From: Streptomyces atratus
GTDB lineage: Bacteria > Actinomycetota > Actinomycetes > Streptomycetales > Streptomycetaceae
Direction: 5' to 3'
Assembly (NCBI RefSeq): GCF_900119365.1
Contig: NZ_FPJO01000007.1
Span: 124,001 to 188,000 of the forward strand
Length of the DNA stretch: 64,000 bases
The translations under genes and the position numbers were made by a program. Positions 36,902 through 46,154 of the stretch are shown one piece after another; position 1 is the stretch's first letter; each line of letters begins with the position of its first letter. Under the pieces are notes generated by a model, which was given only the letters and a program-made list of their open reading frames with translations, made no database searches and was not told where the DNA came from.

Positions 36902-38134
36902 CTAGTGCCCTCCGCCGGGTCCTGACCACAGCCCGTCGTCCGTCAGCCCCAGCAGGTCGATCGCGTTGCGGCGCACGATCCGGTCCACCACATCGGCGTC
37001 CAGATGCCCCATCTGCGCCTCGCCGACCTCGCGCGACTTGGGCCAGGTGGAGTCGGAGTGCGGGTAGTCCGTCTCGTACAGGACGTTCCCGACGCCGATC
37101 GAGTCCAGGTTCTTCAGCCCGAAGGCGTCGTCGAAGAAGCAGCCGTAGACGTGCTCGGCGAACAGCTCCGACGGCGGGCGGTGGACCTTGTCGGCGACGC
37201 CGCCCCAGCCCCGGTTCTCCTCCCAGACCACGTCGGCGCGTTCGAGGATGTACGGGATCCACCCGATCTGGCCCTCCGCGTACATGATCCGGAGGTTCGG
37301 GAACCGTTCGAACTTGCCGCTCATCAGCCAGTCGACCATCGAGAAGCAGCAGTTGGCGAAGGTGATGGTGGATCCGACGGCGGGCGGGGCGTCGGCCGAG
37401 GTGGACGGCATCTTCGAGGACGAGCCGATGTGCATCGCGATCACCGTCCCCGTCTCGTCACAGGCCCGCAGGAAGGGATCCCACTCGTCCGTGTGAATCG
37501 ACGGCAGTCCGAGGTGCGGGGGTATCTCGGAGAACGCCACCGCGCGCACGCCGCGCGCCGCATTGCGCCGGACCTCGTCGGCGGCCAGTTGTGCGTCCCA
37601 GAGCGGGATCAGGGTGAGCGGTATGAGCCGGCCCCTCGCCTCGGGCCCGCACCACTCCTCGACCATCCAGTCGTTGTACGCGCGCACTCCGAGCAGCCCC
37701 AGCTCGCGGTCCTTCGCTTCGGTGAAGGTCTGGCCGCAGAAGCGCGGGAAGGTGGGGAAGCAGAGCGCGGACTGGACGTGGTTGACGTCCATGTCGGCGA
37801 GGCGCTCGGGCACCGAGAACGAGCCCGGGCGCATCTGCTCGTACGTGATGATCTCCAGCTTGATCTCGTCCCGGTCGTAGCCGACCGCGGTGTCGAGCCG
37901 GGTGAGCGGACGGTGCAGGTCCTCGTACACCCACCAGTCGCCGATCGGCCCGTCGTCACCCTTCGCACCCATCACGGGCGCGAACTTCCCGCCCATGAAG
38001 GTCATTTCCTTGAGCGGCGCACGGACGATCCGCGGGCCGCGGTCGAGGTACTTGGACGGGAGCCGGTCCCGCCAGACATGAGCGGGCTCCACCGTGTGGT
38101 CGTCCACCGAGATGATCTTCGGGAAGGTCTCCAT
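36902..38134 (-). CDS. Amidohydrolase-2 family metal-dependent hydrolase or decarboxylase
   Basis: A 410-residue TIM-barrel enzyme of the ACMSD/amidohydrolase-2 group. Visible motifs are SVDDHTVEPAHVW (a D-H form of the usual HxH metal site), AMHIGSSSKMPS, and YETDYPHSDSTWP near the C-terminus with the conserved Asp. ATG 38134 has GGAG five bases upstream. Its promoter holds the CTGACG-N3-CGTCAG palindrome shared with acyl-CoA genes further right, so it is probably part of the same catabolic regulon. The reaction (C-C bond or amide hydrolysis, or decarboxylation) is not resolved. Confidence 0.85.
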   Translation of the reverse strand: METFPKIISVDDHTVEPAHVWRDRLPSKYLDRGPRIVRAPLKEMTFMGGKFAPVMGAKGDDGPIGDWWVYEDLHRPLTRLDTAVGYDRDEIKLEIITYEQMRPGSFSVPERLADMDVNHVQSALCFPTFPRFCGQTFTEAKDRELGLLGVRAYNDWMVEEWCGPEARGRLIPLTLIPLWDAQLAADEVRRNAARGVRAVAFSEIPPHLGLPSIHTDEWDPFLRACDETGTVIAMHIGSSSKMPSTSADAPPAVGSTITFANCCFSMVDWLMSGKFERFPNLRIMYAEGQIGWIPYILERADVVWEENRGWGGVADKVHRPPSELFAEHVYGCFFDDAFGLKNLDSIGVGNVLYETDYPHSDSTWPKSREVGEAQMGHLDADVVDRIVRRNAIDLLGLTDDGLWSGPGGGH

Positions 38135-38155
38135 GTTCTCCACGTTAGCGCCGAT

Positions 38156-38170
38156 CTGACGAACCGTCAG
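38156..38170. promoter_or_regulatory. Shared catabolic operator, copy 1 (amidohydrolase)
   Basis: CTGACGAACCGTCAG is a perfect 6-3-6 palindrome. On the minus strand it covers a CTGACG-N17-TAACGT promoter whose -10 ends seven bases before the amidohydrolase ATG. Four further copies of the pattern occur at 44478, 54627, 54732 and 62082. Confidence 0.7.
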
Positions 38171-38397
38171 CAATCTCGACCGGACCCCGTTCCGCAATCG
38201 TTGTCGAGGGCTTGTGCAGAGAGTCACCCACTGCTGACGTGTCCGCCCAAGACAAGGCAGACTGTTGAGCGCGATACCAGCGGTACCGAGCAATCCGGAT
38301 CCACCCGCCCCGGACCGGCACACGGGCGGGCATATCCAGGCAGGCAGAGACAGCACGATGGGCGACACCGGCGGGGCGAGCAGGACAGGGGGCAGCA

Positions 38398-41355
38398 ATG
38401 GACCGTGACCACGGGTCACACGTACGCGTTCCGGAGCAGCGCGCTCCGCAACAGCGGTCGGCGGGCAACGTCGATCTGCGTTTTTCCGTGCTCGGTCCGG
38501 TACGGGCATGGCGGGACGGCGAGGCGCTGCCGTCCGGTTCGCCGCAGCAGCGGGCCCTGCTGGCGGCGCTGCTCCTGCGCGGCGGCCGCACGGCCACCGC
38601 CGCCGAACTCATCGACGCCATCTGGGGCGACGAACCGCCCTCGCAGGCGCTCGCCACCATCCGTACGTACGCCTCCCGCCTCCGCAAGGTCCTCGACCCG
38701 CAGACGCTGGTCAGCGACGCCGGCGGGTACGCGATCCGGGCCGGCCACGACACCCTCGACGTGACGGTGGCCCAGGAGCTGGCGGCCGACGCGGACAAGG
38801 CCCGCGCGTCCGGCGACCGCTGCCAGGCCCGGACCCTCCTCAACGAGGCGCTCGTGCTGTGGGACGGCGAGGCCCTGGCCTCCGTGCCCGGACCGTACGC
38901 CGAGAACCAGCGCACCCGGCTGGAGGAATGGCGGCTCCAGCTCACCGAGTCCCGCCTCGACCTGGACCTGGAGGTCGGCTGCCACGCGGAGGCGGTCTCC
39001 GAGCTGACCGCGCTCACCGCCGCGCACCCGCTGCGCGAACGGCTGCGCGAACTCCTGATGGTCGCCCTGTACCGCAGCGGCCGGCAGGCCGAGGCGCTGG
39101 CCGTCTACGCCGACACCCGCCGGCTGCTCGCCGACGAACTGGGCGTCGACCCGCGCCCCGAGCTCGCCCAGCTCCAGCAGCGCATCCTGCGGGCCGACGA
39201 GGAACTCGCCCGCCCCGCGGACGAACCGGCCCCGGCCCCCGCGCCGGTGCGCCCCGCCCAGCTCCCGGCCACCGTCCCGGACTTCACCGGCCGCGCCTCC
39301 TTCGTACGCGACCTGAGCGACCGGCTGGCGACCGCCGAGGGTTCGGTGATGGCCGTCTCGGCGCTGGCCGGCATCGGCGGCGTCGGCAAGACCACCCTCG
39401 CCGTGCACGTCGCCCATCAGGCACGCCAGCACTTCCCGGACGGCCAGCTGTACATGGACCTCCAGGGCGCGGGCGCACGGGCCGCCGAGCCGGAGACGGT
39501 CCTCGGCGCGTTCCTGCGCGCGCTGGGCACAGCGGACTCGGCGATCCCCGACTCCCTGGACGAACGCGCCGCCCTGTACCGCTCCACGCTCGACGGCCGC
39601 CGCATCCTGGTCCTCCTCGACAACGCCCACGACGCGGCGCAGGTCCGCCCCCTGCTCCCCGGCACGGCGGGCTGCGCGGCGCTGATCACCAGCCGCGTCC
39701 GGATGGTCGACCTGGCCGGTTCACATCTGGTCGACCTGGACGTGATGTCCCCCGAGGAGGCGCTCCAGCTCTTCACCCGCATCGCGGGCGAGGAACGCAT
39801 CAACTCCGAGCGCAAGGCCGCCCTGGACGTGGTCGCCGCCTGCGGCTTCCTCCCCCTGGCCATCCGCATCGCCGCCTCCCGCCTGGCCGCCCGCCGCACC
39901 TGGACGGTCTCCGTCCTGGCCGCCAAGCTCGCCGACGAACGCCGCCGCCTGGACGAACTCCAGGCGGGCGACCTCGCGGTGAAGGCCACCTTCGAACTCG
40001 GCTACGGCCAGCTGGAGCCCGCCCAGGCCCGCGCCTTCCGCCTCCTGGGCCTGGCCGACGGCCCCGACATCTCCCTCGCCGCGGCGGCGGCCGTGCTCAA
40101 CCTGGAGACCCACGCGGCGGAGGACCTCCTGGAGGCCCTGGTGGACACCAGCCTCCTGGAATCGGCCGCCCCCGGCCGCTACCGCTACCACGACCTCGTG
40201 CGCCTCTACGCACGTTCGTGCGCCGAACGCGACGAGGAGCCCCAGGAGGAGCGGGAGGCGGCGTTGTCGCGGCTGCTGGACTTCTATCTGGCGACGGCGG
40301 CGGGGGTGTACGCGCTGGAGCGGCCGGGGGACCGCGCCGTTGCCCACCTGGTGGCCACCGAGCACCCGGGGCTCGAATTCACGGACGGACCGCAAGCCGT
40401 GGACTGGCTGTACAGCGAGGCCGATTCACTGCTCGCCTGCGCCCATCAGAGCGCGTCGAACGGAATGCTTCAGCGAGCCGTCGACCTGCTCTGCGCCGCC
40501 AAGGACCTCGCCGAGTCGGGCGCCAACTCCCGCCAGTACGAAACCACCGGCGCGGCCCTGCGTGACGCGGCGCGGGCCGCCGCCGACCCTCGCTCCGAGG
40601 CGCGGGCCCGTGCCTCGCTGTCCACCGTCTACCTCGTCTCCGGCCGTTTCACGCTGGCCGACGAGGAGGCACGGCACGCAATGGATCTGGCGGAGAGCAC
40701 CAAGGACCCGATCCCCGCGTGCTGGGCACCCAATGATCGCGGCATCATCGCGTTCTACCAGGGCAGGCACGAAGAGGGCGAAAAGTTCCTGCAGGCGGCC
40801 ATAGACAACTACCGCGCGGACGGAAACCTGGTCGGTGAGGCATCCGCGCTGTGCAATCTCTCGCGCATCCACGTGAACATGGACCGCACGGCCAGCGCGG
40901 TCGAGCTCGCCCAGCAGGGCACAGCCATCTTCGACGGAATGGGACTCAGCCTCCGTACGGCCAACGGCCGCTTCGCGCTGGGCATCGCGCTCACCCAGGC
41001 CGGAAGGCCCGCCGAGGCCCTGGAGGAGCTCAACGAAGCGCTGCGCGTGTTCCGGGGCAACCGGCAGCGGCTCTGGGAAGGCTCGACCCACTTCCGGATG
41101 GCTGAGGCACACCTGGCCGACGAACGCCCCGCGCAGGCGGCTCAGCACGCGGAGCAGGCCCTGGCTCTGCGTGTCATCGGAGGCGAATGGATGCGAGGCA
41201 ACGTTTTGATCACCTTGGGACGCGCCCTCGAAAGCCTCGGTCAGATCGACCGGGCCCACGCATGCTGGACCGAAGCACTTGGCATCCACGAGCAGTTCGG
41301 AGCTGCGGAGGCGGACAAGGTCCGGGCACTCCTCAGCCCGATCAGTGCAGCCTGA
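38398..41355 (+). CDS. afsR: AfsR-type global regulator of secondary metabolism (SARP)
   Basis: A 985-residue pleiotropic activator. It has an N-terminal SARP winged helix (LRFSVLGPVRAWRDGEALP to TIRTYASRLRKVL) with a BTAD helical domain, an NB-ARC ATPase (P-loop GIGGVGKTT at about 325, LVLLDNAHDAAQVRPLLPG), and C-terminal tetratricopeptide repeats (about 700-985). Domain order and length match S. coelicolor AfsR, which is phosphorylated by AfsK and activates afsS. afsS follows 221 bases downstream. ATG 38398 has a purine-rich GGGGG ribosome site. Identification is firm. Confidence 0.95.
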   Translation: MDRDHGSHVRVPEQRAPQQRSAGNVDLRFSVLGPVRAWRDGEALPSGSPQQRALLAALLLRGGRTATAAELIDAIWGDEPPSQALATIRTYASRLRKVLDPQTLVSDAGGYAIRAGHDTLDVTVAQELAADADKARASGDRCQARTLLNEALVLWDGEALASVPGPYAENQRTRLEEWRLQLTESRLDLDLEVGCHAEAVSELTALTAAHPLRERLRELLMVALYRSGRQAEALAVYADTRRLLADELGVDPRPELAQLQQRILRADEELARPADEPAPAPAPVRPAQLPATVPDFTGRASFVRDLSDRLATAEGSVMAVSALAGIGGVGKTTLAVHVAHQARQHFPDGQLYMDLQGAGARAAEPETVLGAFLRALGTADSAIPDSLDERAALYRSTLDGRRILVLLDNAHDAAQVRPLLPGTAGCAALITSRVRMVDLAGSHLVDLDVMSPEEALQLFTRIAGEERINSERKAALDVVAACGFLPLAIRIAASRLAARRTWTVSVLAAKLADERRRLDELQAGDLAVKATFELGYGQLEPAQARAFRLLGLADGPDISLAAAAAVLNLETHAAEDLLEALVDTSLLESAAPGRYRYHDLVRLYARSCAERDEEPQEEREAALSRLLDFYLATAAGVYALERPGDRAVAHLVATEHPGLEFTDGPQAVDWLYSEADSLLACAHQSASNGMLQRAVDLLCAAKDLAESGANSRQYETTGAALRDAARAAADPRSEARARASLSTVYLVSGRFTLADEEARHAMDLAESTKDPIPACWAPNDRGIIAFYQGRHEEGEKFLQAAIDNYRADGNLVGEASALCNLSRIHVNMDRTASAVELAQQGTAIFDGMGLSLRTANGRFALGIALTQAGRPAEALEELNEALRVFRGNRQRLWEGSTHFRMAEAHLADERPAQAAQHAEQALALRVIGGEWMRGNVLITLGRALESLGQIDRAHACWTEALGIHEQFGAAEADKVRALLSPISAA

Positions 41356-41385
41356 GACCGACCGGAACCGGCAGAGAGCCGCCGG

Positions 41386-41405
41386 CGTTCATCGAACGTT
41401 TATCG
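41386..41405. promoter_or_regulatory. Candidate AfsR-binding direct repeats in the afsS promoter
   Basis: CGTTCATCG (41386-41394) and CGTTTATCG (41397-41405) are nine-base repeats offset by 11 bases, one helical turn, the spacing used by SARP regulators. A weak -10 (CAGTCT, 41414-41419) begins eight bases later. Confidence 0.55.
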
Positions 41406-41576
41406 CCACTCGTCAGTCTTAGCCCATCGATCCGTCGCGTCGGGGGGCAGGCGGGTCGCACGGGGGACCACACCGCTAGGGTGAACGGCCCTGACATGCC
41501 CGTCCGGCGTCCCACGGGGGAGTCGCCGGACGGGCATCGCCGACCGAGCAAGCAAGATCTCTGGGAGTTGACAGGC

Positions 41577-41789
41577 ATGAGCGACGCACTGAAGCCGAAG
41601 ACCGGTGGCGCCACCACTCAGGAGAATCACGCCGGCAGCCCGAGCAGCGGTGGCAGCGCCGTGAAGCCGCTGGAGAACCACGCCGGCAGTGTGGCCGAGG
41701 ACATCACGACTCTGGAGAACCACGCCGGCAGCACGCCGAAGGACCTCCTCAAGACGCAGGAGAACCACGCGGGTTCCGAGAAGGCCTGA
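41577..41789 (+). CDS. afsS: AfsS small regulator of secondary metabolism
   Basis: A 70-residue protein with four copies of a TQENHAGS/PLENHAGS/TLENHAGS-type repeat, the hallmark of AfsS, whose overexpression stimulates antibiotic production in S. coelicolor. It lies directly downstream of afsR with a repeat-bearing promoter between them. The molecular function of the repeats is not known. Two terminators follow. Confidence 0.93.
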   Translation: MSDALKPKTGGATTQENHAGSPSSGGSAVKPLENHAGSVAEDITTLENHAGSTPKDLLKTQENHAGSEKA

Positions 41790-41806
41790 ACGTCACTCGA
41801 CGGGGG

Positions 41807-41847
41807 AGCGGCCGCGGCGGCGCGGAGGGGGAGCCGTCGCGGCCGCT
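41807..41847 (+). terminator. First terminator after afsS
   Basis: A 15-base stem (41807-41821 with 41833-41847) with a single G:T pair. Confidence 0.75.
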
Positions 41848-41855
41848 GTACGTCC

Positions 41856-41886
41856 GAGGGGCACGAGCCAATGGCTCGTGCCCCTC
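41856..41886. terminator. Second, bidirectional terminator after afsS
   Basis: The arms 41856-41870 and 41872-41886 are exact reverse complements around one central base. The gene to the right (41932) converges on it. Confidence 0.75.
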
Positions 41887-41931
41887 TCCGCGTTCGCCTA
41901 CGCGCTGACACACCCCGGGCGGGGCCGGTGG

Positions 41932-42726
41932 TCACAAGGGGCGGACGGTGAGGATCTGCTGGGCGTGGCCGACCGGCCCCTCCGCGTCGTGCAGGACGGT
42001 GCTGGTGATGCCCTGGCCGGTGGGGCCGAAGGTCACCGTGGTGTCGAGTCCGGTCCAGCGGCCCCCGGGCCGGCGGTGGAGGTGGATGGTCAGGTCGACG
42101 TTGGGGAACATCCAGGCGGTCGGCGACTCGCGTACGGCGATGCCGTTGGCGGTGTCGACGAGCGCGATGTAGGACGCGAGGGGGCTCGCGGTCTGCCCGG
42201 CGACGAGGTCGAGGGGTGTGGAGATCCAGGCGGTCGTGCGGCCCGGCTGCGGTTCGGCGAGCGGGCGGACGTCGAGGGAGGCGATGTAGCCGCCGGGCCA
42301 GACGTCGCTCATCTGCCAGGACTTGAGCGCCTGGGGAGGGGTGAGCCGGCCCTCGGCGCCTCCGGCGACGGCGGTGGTGTCGCCGGGGGCGAGGAGCCAG
42401 GCGCGGGCGCGTACGACGGGTCGGCCGGCGATCAGGGCGACGGCTTCGAGCAGTTCGATGGTGCGGCCGGGCCGGAGGGTCTCGACCCGGATCTCGCACT
42501 CGTCGAGGGCGAGCCGCCCGAGGATGTCGAAGCTGATCCGGGACAGGACCGGCCCGCTGTCCGGGCCGCTGTCCGGGCGCGCGGCCAGGTGGCGGTCGAT
42601 GGCGTGGACGATGAGGCCGCCGAGCGGGCTGAAGTGCTGCTCGTCGGTGTCCCAGGCACCGCCCGCGTGGGCGGTGGGCTTGTAGCGGTGCTCGTCGATG
42701 GGCTCGTAGTAGCTGCCGGTGTTCAA
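41932..42726 (-). CDS. Acyl-CoA thioesterase-like double-hotdog protein
   Basis: A 264-residue protein resembling TesB-type double-hotdog thioesterases: SPLGGLIVHAIDRHLA near residue 33, RISFDILGRLALDE and the C-terminal PNVDLTIHLHRRPGGRWTGLDT with GQGITSTVLHDAEGPVG. The TTG start at 42726 is supported by GAGGAAA seven bases upstream; no better start is in frame. It lies next to a FadD3-like CoA ligase on the same strand, suggesting CoA-ester turnover. Substrate unknown. Confidence 0.8.
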   Translation of the reverse strand: MNTGSYYEPIDEHRYKPTAHAGGAWDTDEQHFSPLGGLIVHAIDRHLAARPDSGPDSGPVLSRISFDILGRLALDECEIRVETLRPGRTIELLEAVALIAGRPVVRARAWLLAPGDTTAVAGGAEGRLTPPQALKSWQMSDVWPGGYIASLDVRPLAEPQPGRTTAWISTPLDLVAGQTASPLASYIALVDTANGIAVRESPTAWMFPNVDLTIHLHRRPGGRWTGLDTTVTFGPTGQGITSTVLHDAEGPVGHAQQILTVRPL

Positions 42727-42897
42727 CGCGTGTTTCCTCGCTCCGGTGACGGGTGGGGCTCAACGAGCGAAGACGCTACTGGCCAGGGCGACATGGACGA
42801 CGGTGCCCCCCGAGGATGCCGAGCAGGGCGTTGCGGCGCCACAGGTGCGGGCCGACCGTGACGGCCGGGCAGTGCCCCGTCCGGGAGACGGCGACTG

Positions 42898-44454
42898 CTA
42901 CCCCCGCCTCCGCAGCTCCCCCTTCACCACCTTGCCGCTCGCGTTGCGCGGCAGCTCGGTCACGAACTCCACCGCCCTGGGGACCTTGTAGTTCGCCATC
43001 TCGCGGCGGGACCAGGCGATCAGGTCGTCGGCCGTCACCGTCGCGCCCGGCCGCCGCACCGCGTACGCCTTGCCCACCTCGCCGAGGCGGGGGTCGGGGA
43101 TGCCGATCACCGCGACGTCGGCCACGTCCGGGTGCAGGCCGAGGAGCTGTTCTATCTCGGCCGGGTACGCGTTGAAGCCGCCGACGATGAACATGTCCTT
43201 GATCCGGTCGGTGATCCGCAGGTTGCCCGTCTCGTCGAGGACGCCCACGTCGCCGGTGCGGAGCCAGCCGTCGGGGCTGATCGCGGTGGCCGTGGTCTCC
43301 GGGTCCTCGAAGTACCCCTGCATCACGTGGAAGCCGCGGACCAGCACCTCGCCGGGCATGCCGGGGTCGGCCAGGACGCAGACCTCGGTGTCCGGGATCG
43401 CCCGGCCGGACGTCGAGGCGATCGTCTCGGCGGGGTCGCCGCGGCGGCACATCGTGACGATGCCGCTCGCCTCGGAGAGGCCGTACGCGGTGAGGACGGT
43501 GGCGATGTGGAGCTCGGTGCGCAGGCGTTCCACCAGTTTCAGCGGGACCACCGCCGCGCCCGTCACCACCAGGCGGAGGGCGGAGAGATCGTGGGCGGAG
43601 CGCGCCGGGTGGTCCAGGAGGGACTGGTGGAGGGTGGGCGGGCCGGGCAGCACCGAGATGCGTTCGGCGGCGATGTTGGCCAGGACCGTGTCCACGTTGA
43701 AGACCGGTTGCGGGACCATCGTCGCGCCCCGCATCAGGCAGGCGATGATGCCCGCCTTGTAGCCGAAGGTGTGGAAGAACGGGTTCACGATCAGGTAGCG
43801 GTCGCCCTCGCGCAGATCCGCCAGCTCGCTCCAGATCGCGTAGCAGCGCAGGGTCTGGGCATGGGTGATGACGGCTCCCTTGGGCCGGCCCGTGGTGCCC
43901 GAGGTGTAGATGATGTCGGAAGGGGCCGAGGGGGCGATCGCGTCGGCCCGGGACCGTACCGCCGCACCGGACACCCCCTCCCCCGCCGCCAGGAAGTCCT
44001 TCCAGGTGACGTAGTCGTCGGGGGCGGCGTCCGCCAGCACCACCACCTTCTCCAGGCAGGGGAGTTCGGCATCCGCCCGGCGCAGCGACGCCACGTACGA
44101 GGTGCCGAGGAAGGTGCCCGTGACGAAGAGGAGTTTCGCCCGGCTGCGTTGCAGGATGTACGCCGCTTCGCTGCCCTTGAAGCGGGTGTTGAGGGGGACG
44201 AGGACCGCGCCGGCCGTCACCGCCCCCAGCGCGGAGACGATCCAGTCCAGGGTGTTCGGGGCCCAGACCGCGACCCGGTCCCCCGGCTCGACGCCCGAGG
44301 CCATGCACGCGGCGGCGGCCCGCTCCACGCGCTCGCCGAGTCCGGCGTACGAGATCCGGGTGCGGCCCTCGACGACCGCCTCCCGGTCCCCGTACCGCCG
44401 CGCCGCCGCCCGGACCAGCTTCGGGATGCTGCCCCACTCCTCGTCGCCGCGCAT
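42898..44454 (-). CDS. FadD3-like acyl-CoA synthetase
   Basis: A 518-residue AMP-forming ligase. Motifs are [61 protein letters not shown] and the catalytic Lys in NASGKVVKG. The overall pattern ([30 protein letters not shown]) closely resembles mycobacterial FadD3, which activates the steroid C/D-ring remnant HIP. ATG 44454 follows GGGAGG. It shares a divergent promoter region, and the catabolic operator at 44478, with the Ltp/DUF35/hydratase operon. Confidence 0.88.
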   Translation of the reverse strand: MRGDEEWGSIPKLVRAAARRYGDREAVVEGRTRISYAGLGERVERAAAACMASGVEPGDRVAVWAPNTLDWIVSALGAVTAGAVLVPLNTRFKGSEAAYILQRSRAKLLFVTGTFLGTSYVASLRRADAELPCLEKVVVLADAAPDDYVTWKDFLAAGEGVSGAAVRSRADAIAPSAPSDIIYTSGTTGRPKGAVITHAQTLRCYAIWSELADLREGDRYLIVNPFFHTFGYKAGIIACLMRGATMVPQPVFNVDTVLANIAAERISVLPGPPTLHQSLLDHPARSAHDLSALRLVVTGAAVVPLKLVERLRTELHIATVLTAYGLSEASGIVTMCRRGDPAETIASTSGRAIPDTEVCVLADPGMPGEVLVRGFHVMQGYFEDPETTATAISPDGWLRTGDVGVLDETGNLRITDRIKDMFIVGGFNAYPAEIEQLLGLHPDVADVAVIGIPDPRLGEVGKAYAVRRPGATVTADDLIAWSRREMANYKVPRAVEFVTELPRNASGKVVKGELRRRG

Positions 44455-44477
44455 CGTTCGCCTCCCTGACGCAGTAG

Positions 44478-44492
44478 CTGACTATCCGTCAG
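44478..44492. promoter_or_regulatory. Shared catabolic operator, copy 2 (divergent ligase and Ltp operon)
   Basis: CTGACTATCCGTCAG differs from the perfect palindrome at one base. On the plus strand it overlaps a CTGACT-N17-TAGCCT promoter (TAGCCT at 44501-44506). On the minus strand it starts 24 bases before the ligase ATG, so one site can control both directions. Confidence 0.7.
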
Positions 44493-44545
44493 ATTAGCTG
44501 TAGCCTCAGCCGCTGTCAGCAGTCATGACGGCCTGGGAGGTGGCG

Positions 44546-45694
44546 GTGACGGCACTCAAGGACGCGACGGCGATAGCCGGCATAGGGCAGACGGCCTTCG
44601 CGAAACAACTGCCGGAGTCCGAGAAGACCTTGGCCTGCCGGGCCATCGTCGCGGCGCTCGACGACGCGGGCATCGCCGCGTCGGAGGTGGACGCGTTCGC
44701 CTCGTACACGATGGAGGAGACCGACGAGGTCGAGATCGCCAAGGCCGTCGGGGCGGGCGACGTCACCTTCTTCAGCAAGGTGGGGTACGGCGGCGGCGGC
44801 TCCTGCGCGACGATCGCGCACCTCGCCGCCGCCGTGGCGACGGGGCAGGCGAGCGTCGGGGTCGCCTGGCGGTCGCGCAAGCGGGGGTCGGGGCCCCGGC
44901 CCTGGAAGAACACCGCGGTGCAACTGCCCACCCCCGCCCAGTGGACCCGCCCGTACGGGCTGCTGCGGCCGGCCGACGAGATCGGGATGCTGGCCCGGCG
45001 GTACATGCACGAGTACGGGGCGACCCGCGACCACCTCTTCAACGTCGCCCTCGCCTGCCGCAACCGCGCCAACCAGAACCCGGACGCGGTGATGTACGAG
45101 CGGCCGCTGACCCGCGACATGTATATGACCTCACGGTGGATCAGCGAGCCGCTCTGCCTCTTCGACAACTGCCTGGAGACGGACGGGGCGCTGGCCTGCG
45201 TCATCGTCTCCGCCGAGCGGGCCCGGGACTGCCGGCAGAAGCCCGTCTACATCCACTCCGTCGCCCAGGGGCTGCCCGCCCAGCACCACGGGATGATCAA
45301 TTACTGGAACGACGACCCGCTCAGCGGACCCGCCTGGACGGCCGCCCGGCAGCTGTGGAAGCAGGCCGACTTCGGCCCGGACGATGTCGATGTCGCGCAG
45401 ATCTACGACGCGTTCACCCCGCTCATCCCGCTCTCCCTGGAGGGCTACGGCTTCTGCGGGCGCGGCGAGGGCGCCGCGTTCACCGAGGGCGGGGCGCTGG
45501 AGAGCGGCGGGCGGCTGCCCATCAACACCGGGGGCGGCGGGCTCAGCGAGGCGTATGTGCACGGCTTCAACCTGATCAACGAGGGCGTCAAGCAGCTGCG
45601 CGGCGTCTCCACCGCCCAGGTCCCGGACGCCGGGACGTGCCTGGTCACCGCCGGCGAGGGCGTGCCCACATCCGCCGTACTGCTGAGGAGTTGA
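44546..45694 (+). CDS. Ltp-type thiolase-fold protein (lipid-transfer protein or acyl-CoA aldolase)
   Basis: A 382-residue thiolase-superfamily protein. The site that holds the nucleophilic Cys in true thiolases is replaced (KVGYGGGGSCATI), as in Ltp2-type retro-aldolases that cleave steroid side chains. The conserved VAQIYDAFTPLIPLSLEGYGF carries the Tyr expected in that group, and the C-terminal INTGGGGLSEAYVHG is intact. GTG 44546 has GGGAGG seven bases upstream; the ATG at 44525 has none. A DUF35 protein follows directly, the known partner type of Ltp2. Confidence 0.85.
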   Translation: MTALKDATAIAGIGQTAFAKQLPESEKTLACRAIVAALDDAGIAASEVDAFASYTMEETDEVEIAKAVGAGDVTFFSKVGYGGGGSCATIAHLAAAVATGQASVGVAWRSRKRGSGPRPWKNTAVQLPTPAQWTRPYGLLRPADEIGMLARRYMHEYGATRDHLFNVALACRNRANQNPDAVMYERPLTRDMYMTSRWISEPLCLFDNCLETDGALACVIVSAERARDCRQKPVYIHSVAQGLPAQHHGMINYWNDDPLSGPAWTAARQLWKQADFGPDDVDVAQIYDAFTPLIPLSLEGYGFCGRGEGAAFTEGGALESGGRLPINTGGGGLSEAYVHGFNLINEGVKQLRGVSTAQVPDAGTCLVTAGEGVPTSAVLLRS

Positions 45695-45707
45695 GGAGTT
45701 GACCGGG

Positions 45708-46148
45708 ATGGATGCCCTGCTGCTGCCCGTCGTGGACGAGGACGGCGCCCCCTTCTGGGAGTACGTGGCCCGCGGCGAACTCCGCGTCCAGGCGTGCGCC
45801 GCCCAGGAGTGCGGACGGCTCCGCTTCCCGCCCCGGCCGTGCTGCCCGCACTGCCAGTCCTTCGAGAGCGAGTGGCGGCCGATGAGCGGACGCGGCCGCA
45901 TCTGGTCCTACGTACTGCCGCATCCGCCACTGCTGCCCGCGTACGCCGCGCAGGCCCCGTACAACGCCGTCGTGGTCGAGCTTGCGGACGCGCCGCAGAT
46001 CCGGCTGGTGGGGAATGTGGTGAGCGGTCCGGACGCCCCGCTGGACTCGGTCGATCCGGGGCGGCTGCGGATCGGTGCACCGGTGCGTGCGGTGTTCTGC
46101 CCGGCCGGTCCCGGGGTGACCCTGGTGCGCTGGCTGCTGGAGCGGTGA
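45708..46148 (+). CDS. DUF35 OB-fold/zinc-ribbon protein
   Basis: A 146-residue protein with an N-terminal zinc ribbon (CAAQECGRLRFPPRPCCPHC) and an OB fold (GRIWSYVLPHPP then YNAVVVELADAPQIRLVGNV). DUF35 proteins bind acyl-CoA and act as obligatory partners of Ltp-type aldolases and HMG-CoA-synthase-like enzymes. ATG 45708 has GAGGAG nine bases upstream. It sits 13 bases after the Ltp gene and six before the hydratase. Confidence 0.88.
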   Translation: MDALLLPVVDEDGAPFWEYVARGELRVQACAAQECGRLRFPPRPCCPHCQSFESEWRPMSGRGRIWSYVLPHPPLLPAYAAQAPYNAVVVELADAPQIRLVGNVVSGPDAPLDSVDPGRLRIGAPVRAVFCPAGPGVTLVRWLLER

Positions 46149-46154
46149 GGGGCG

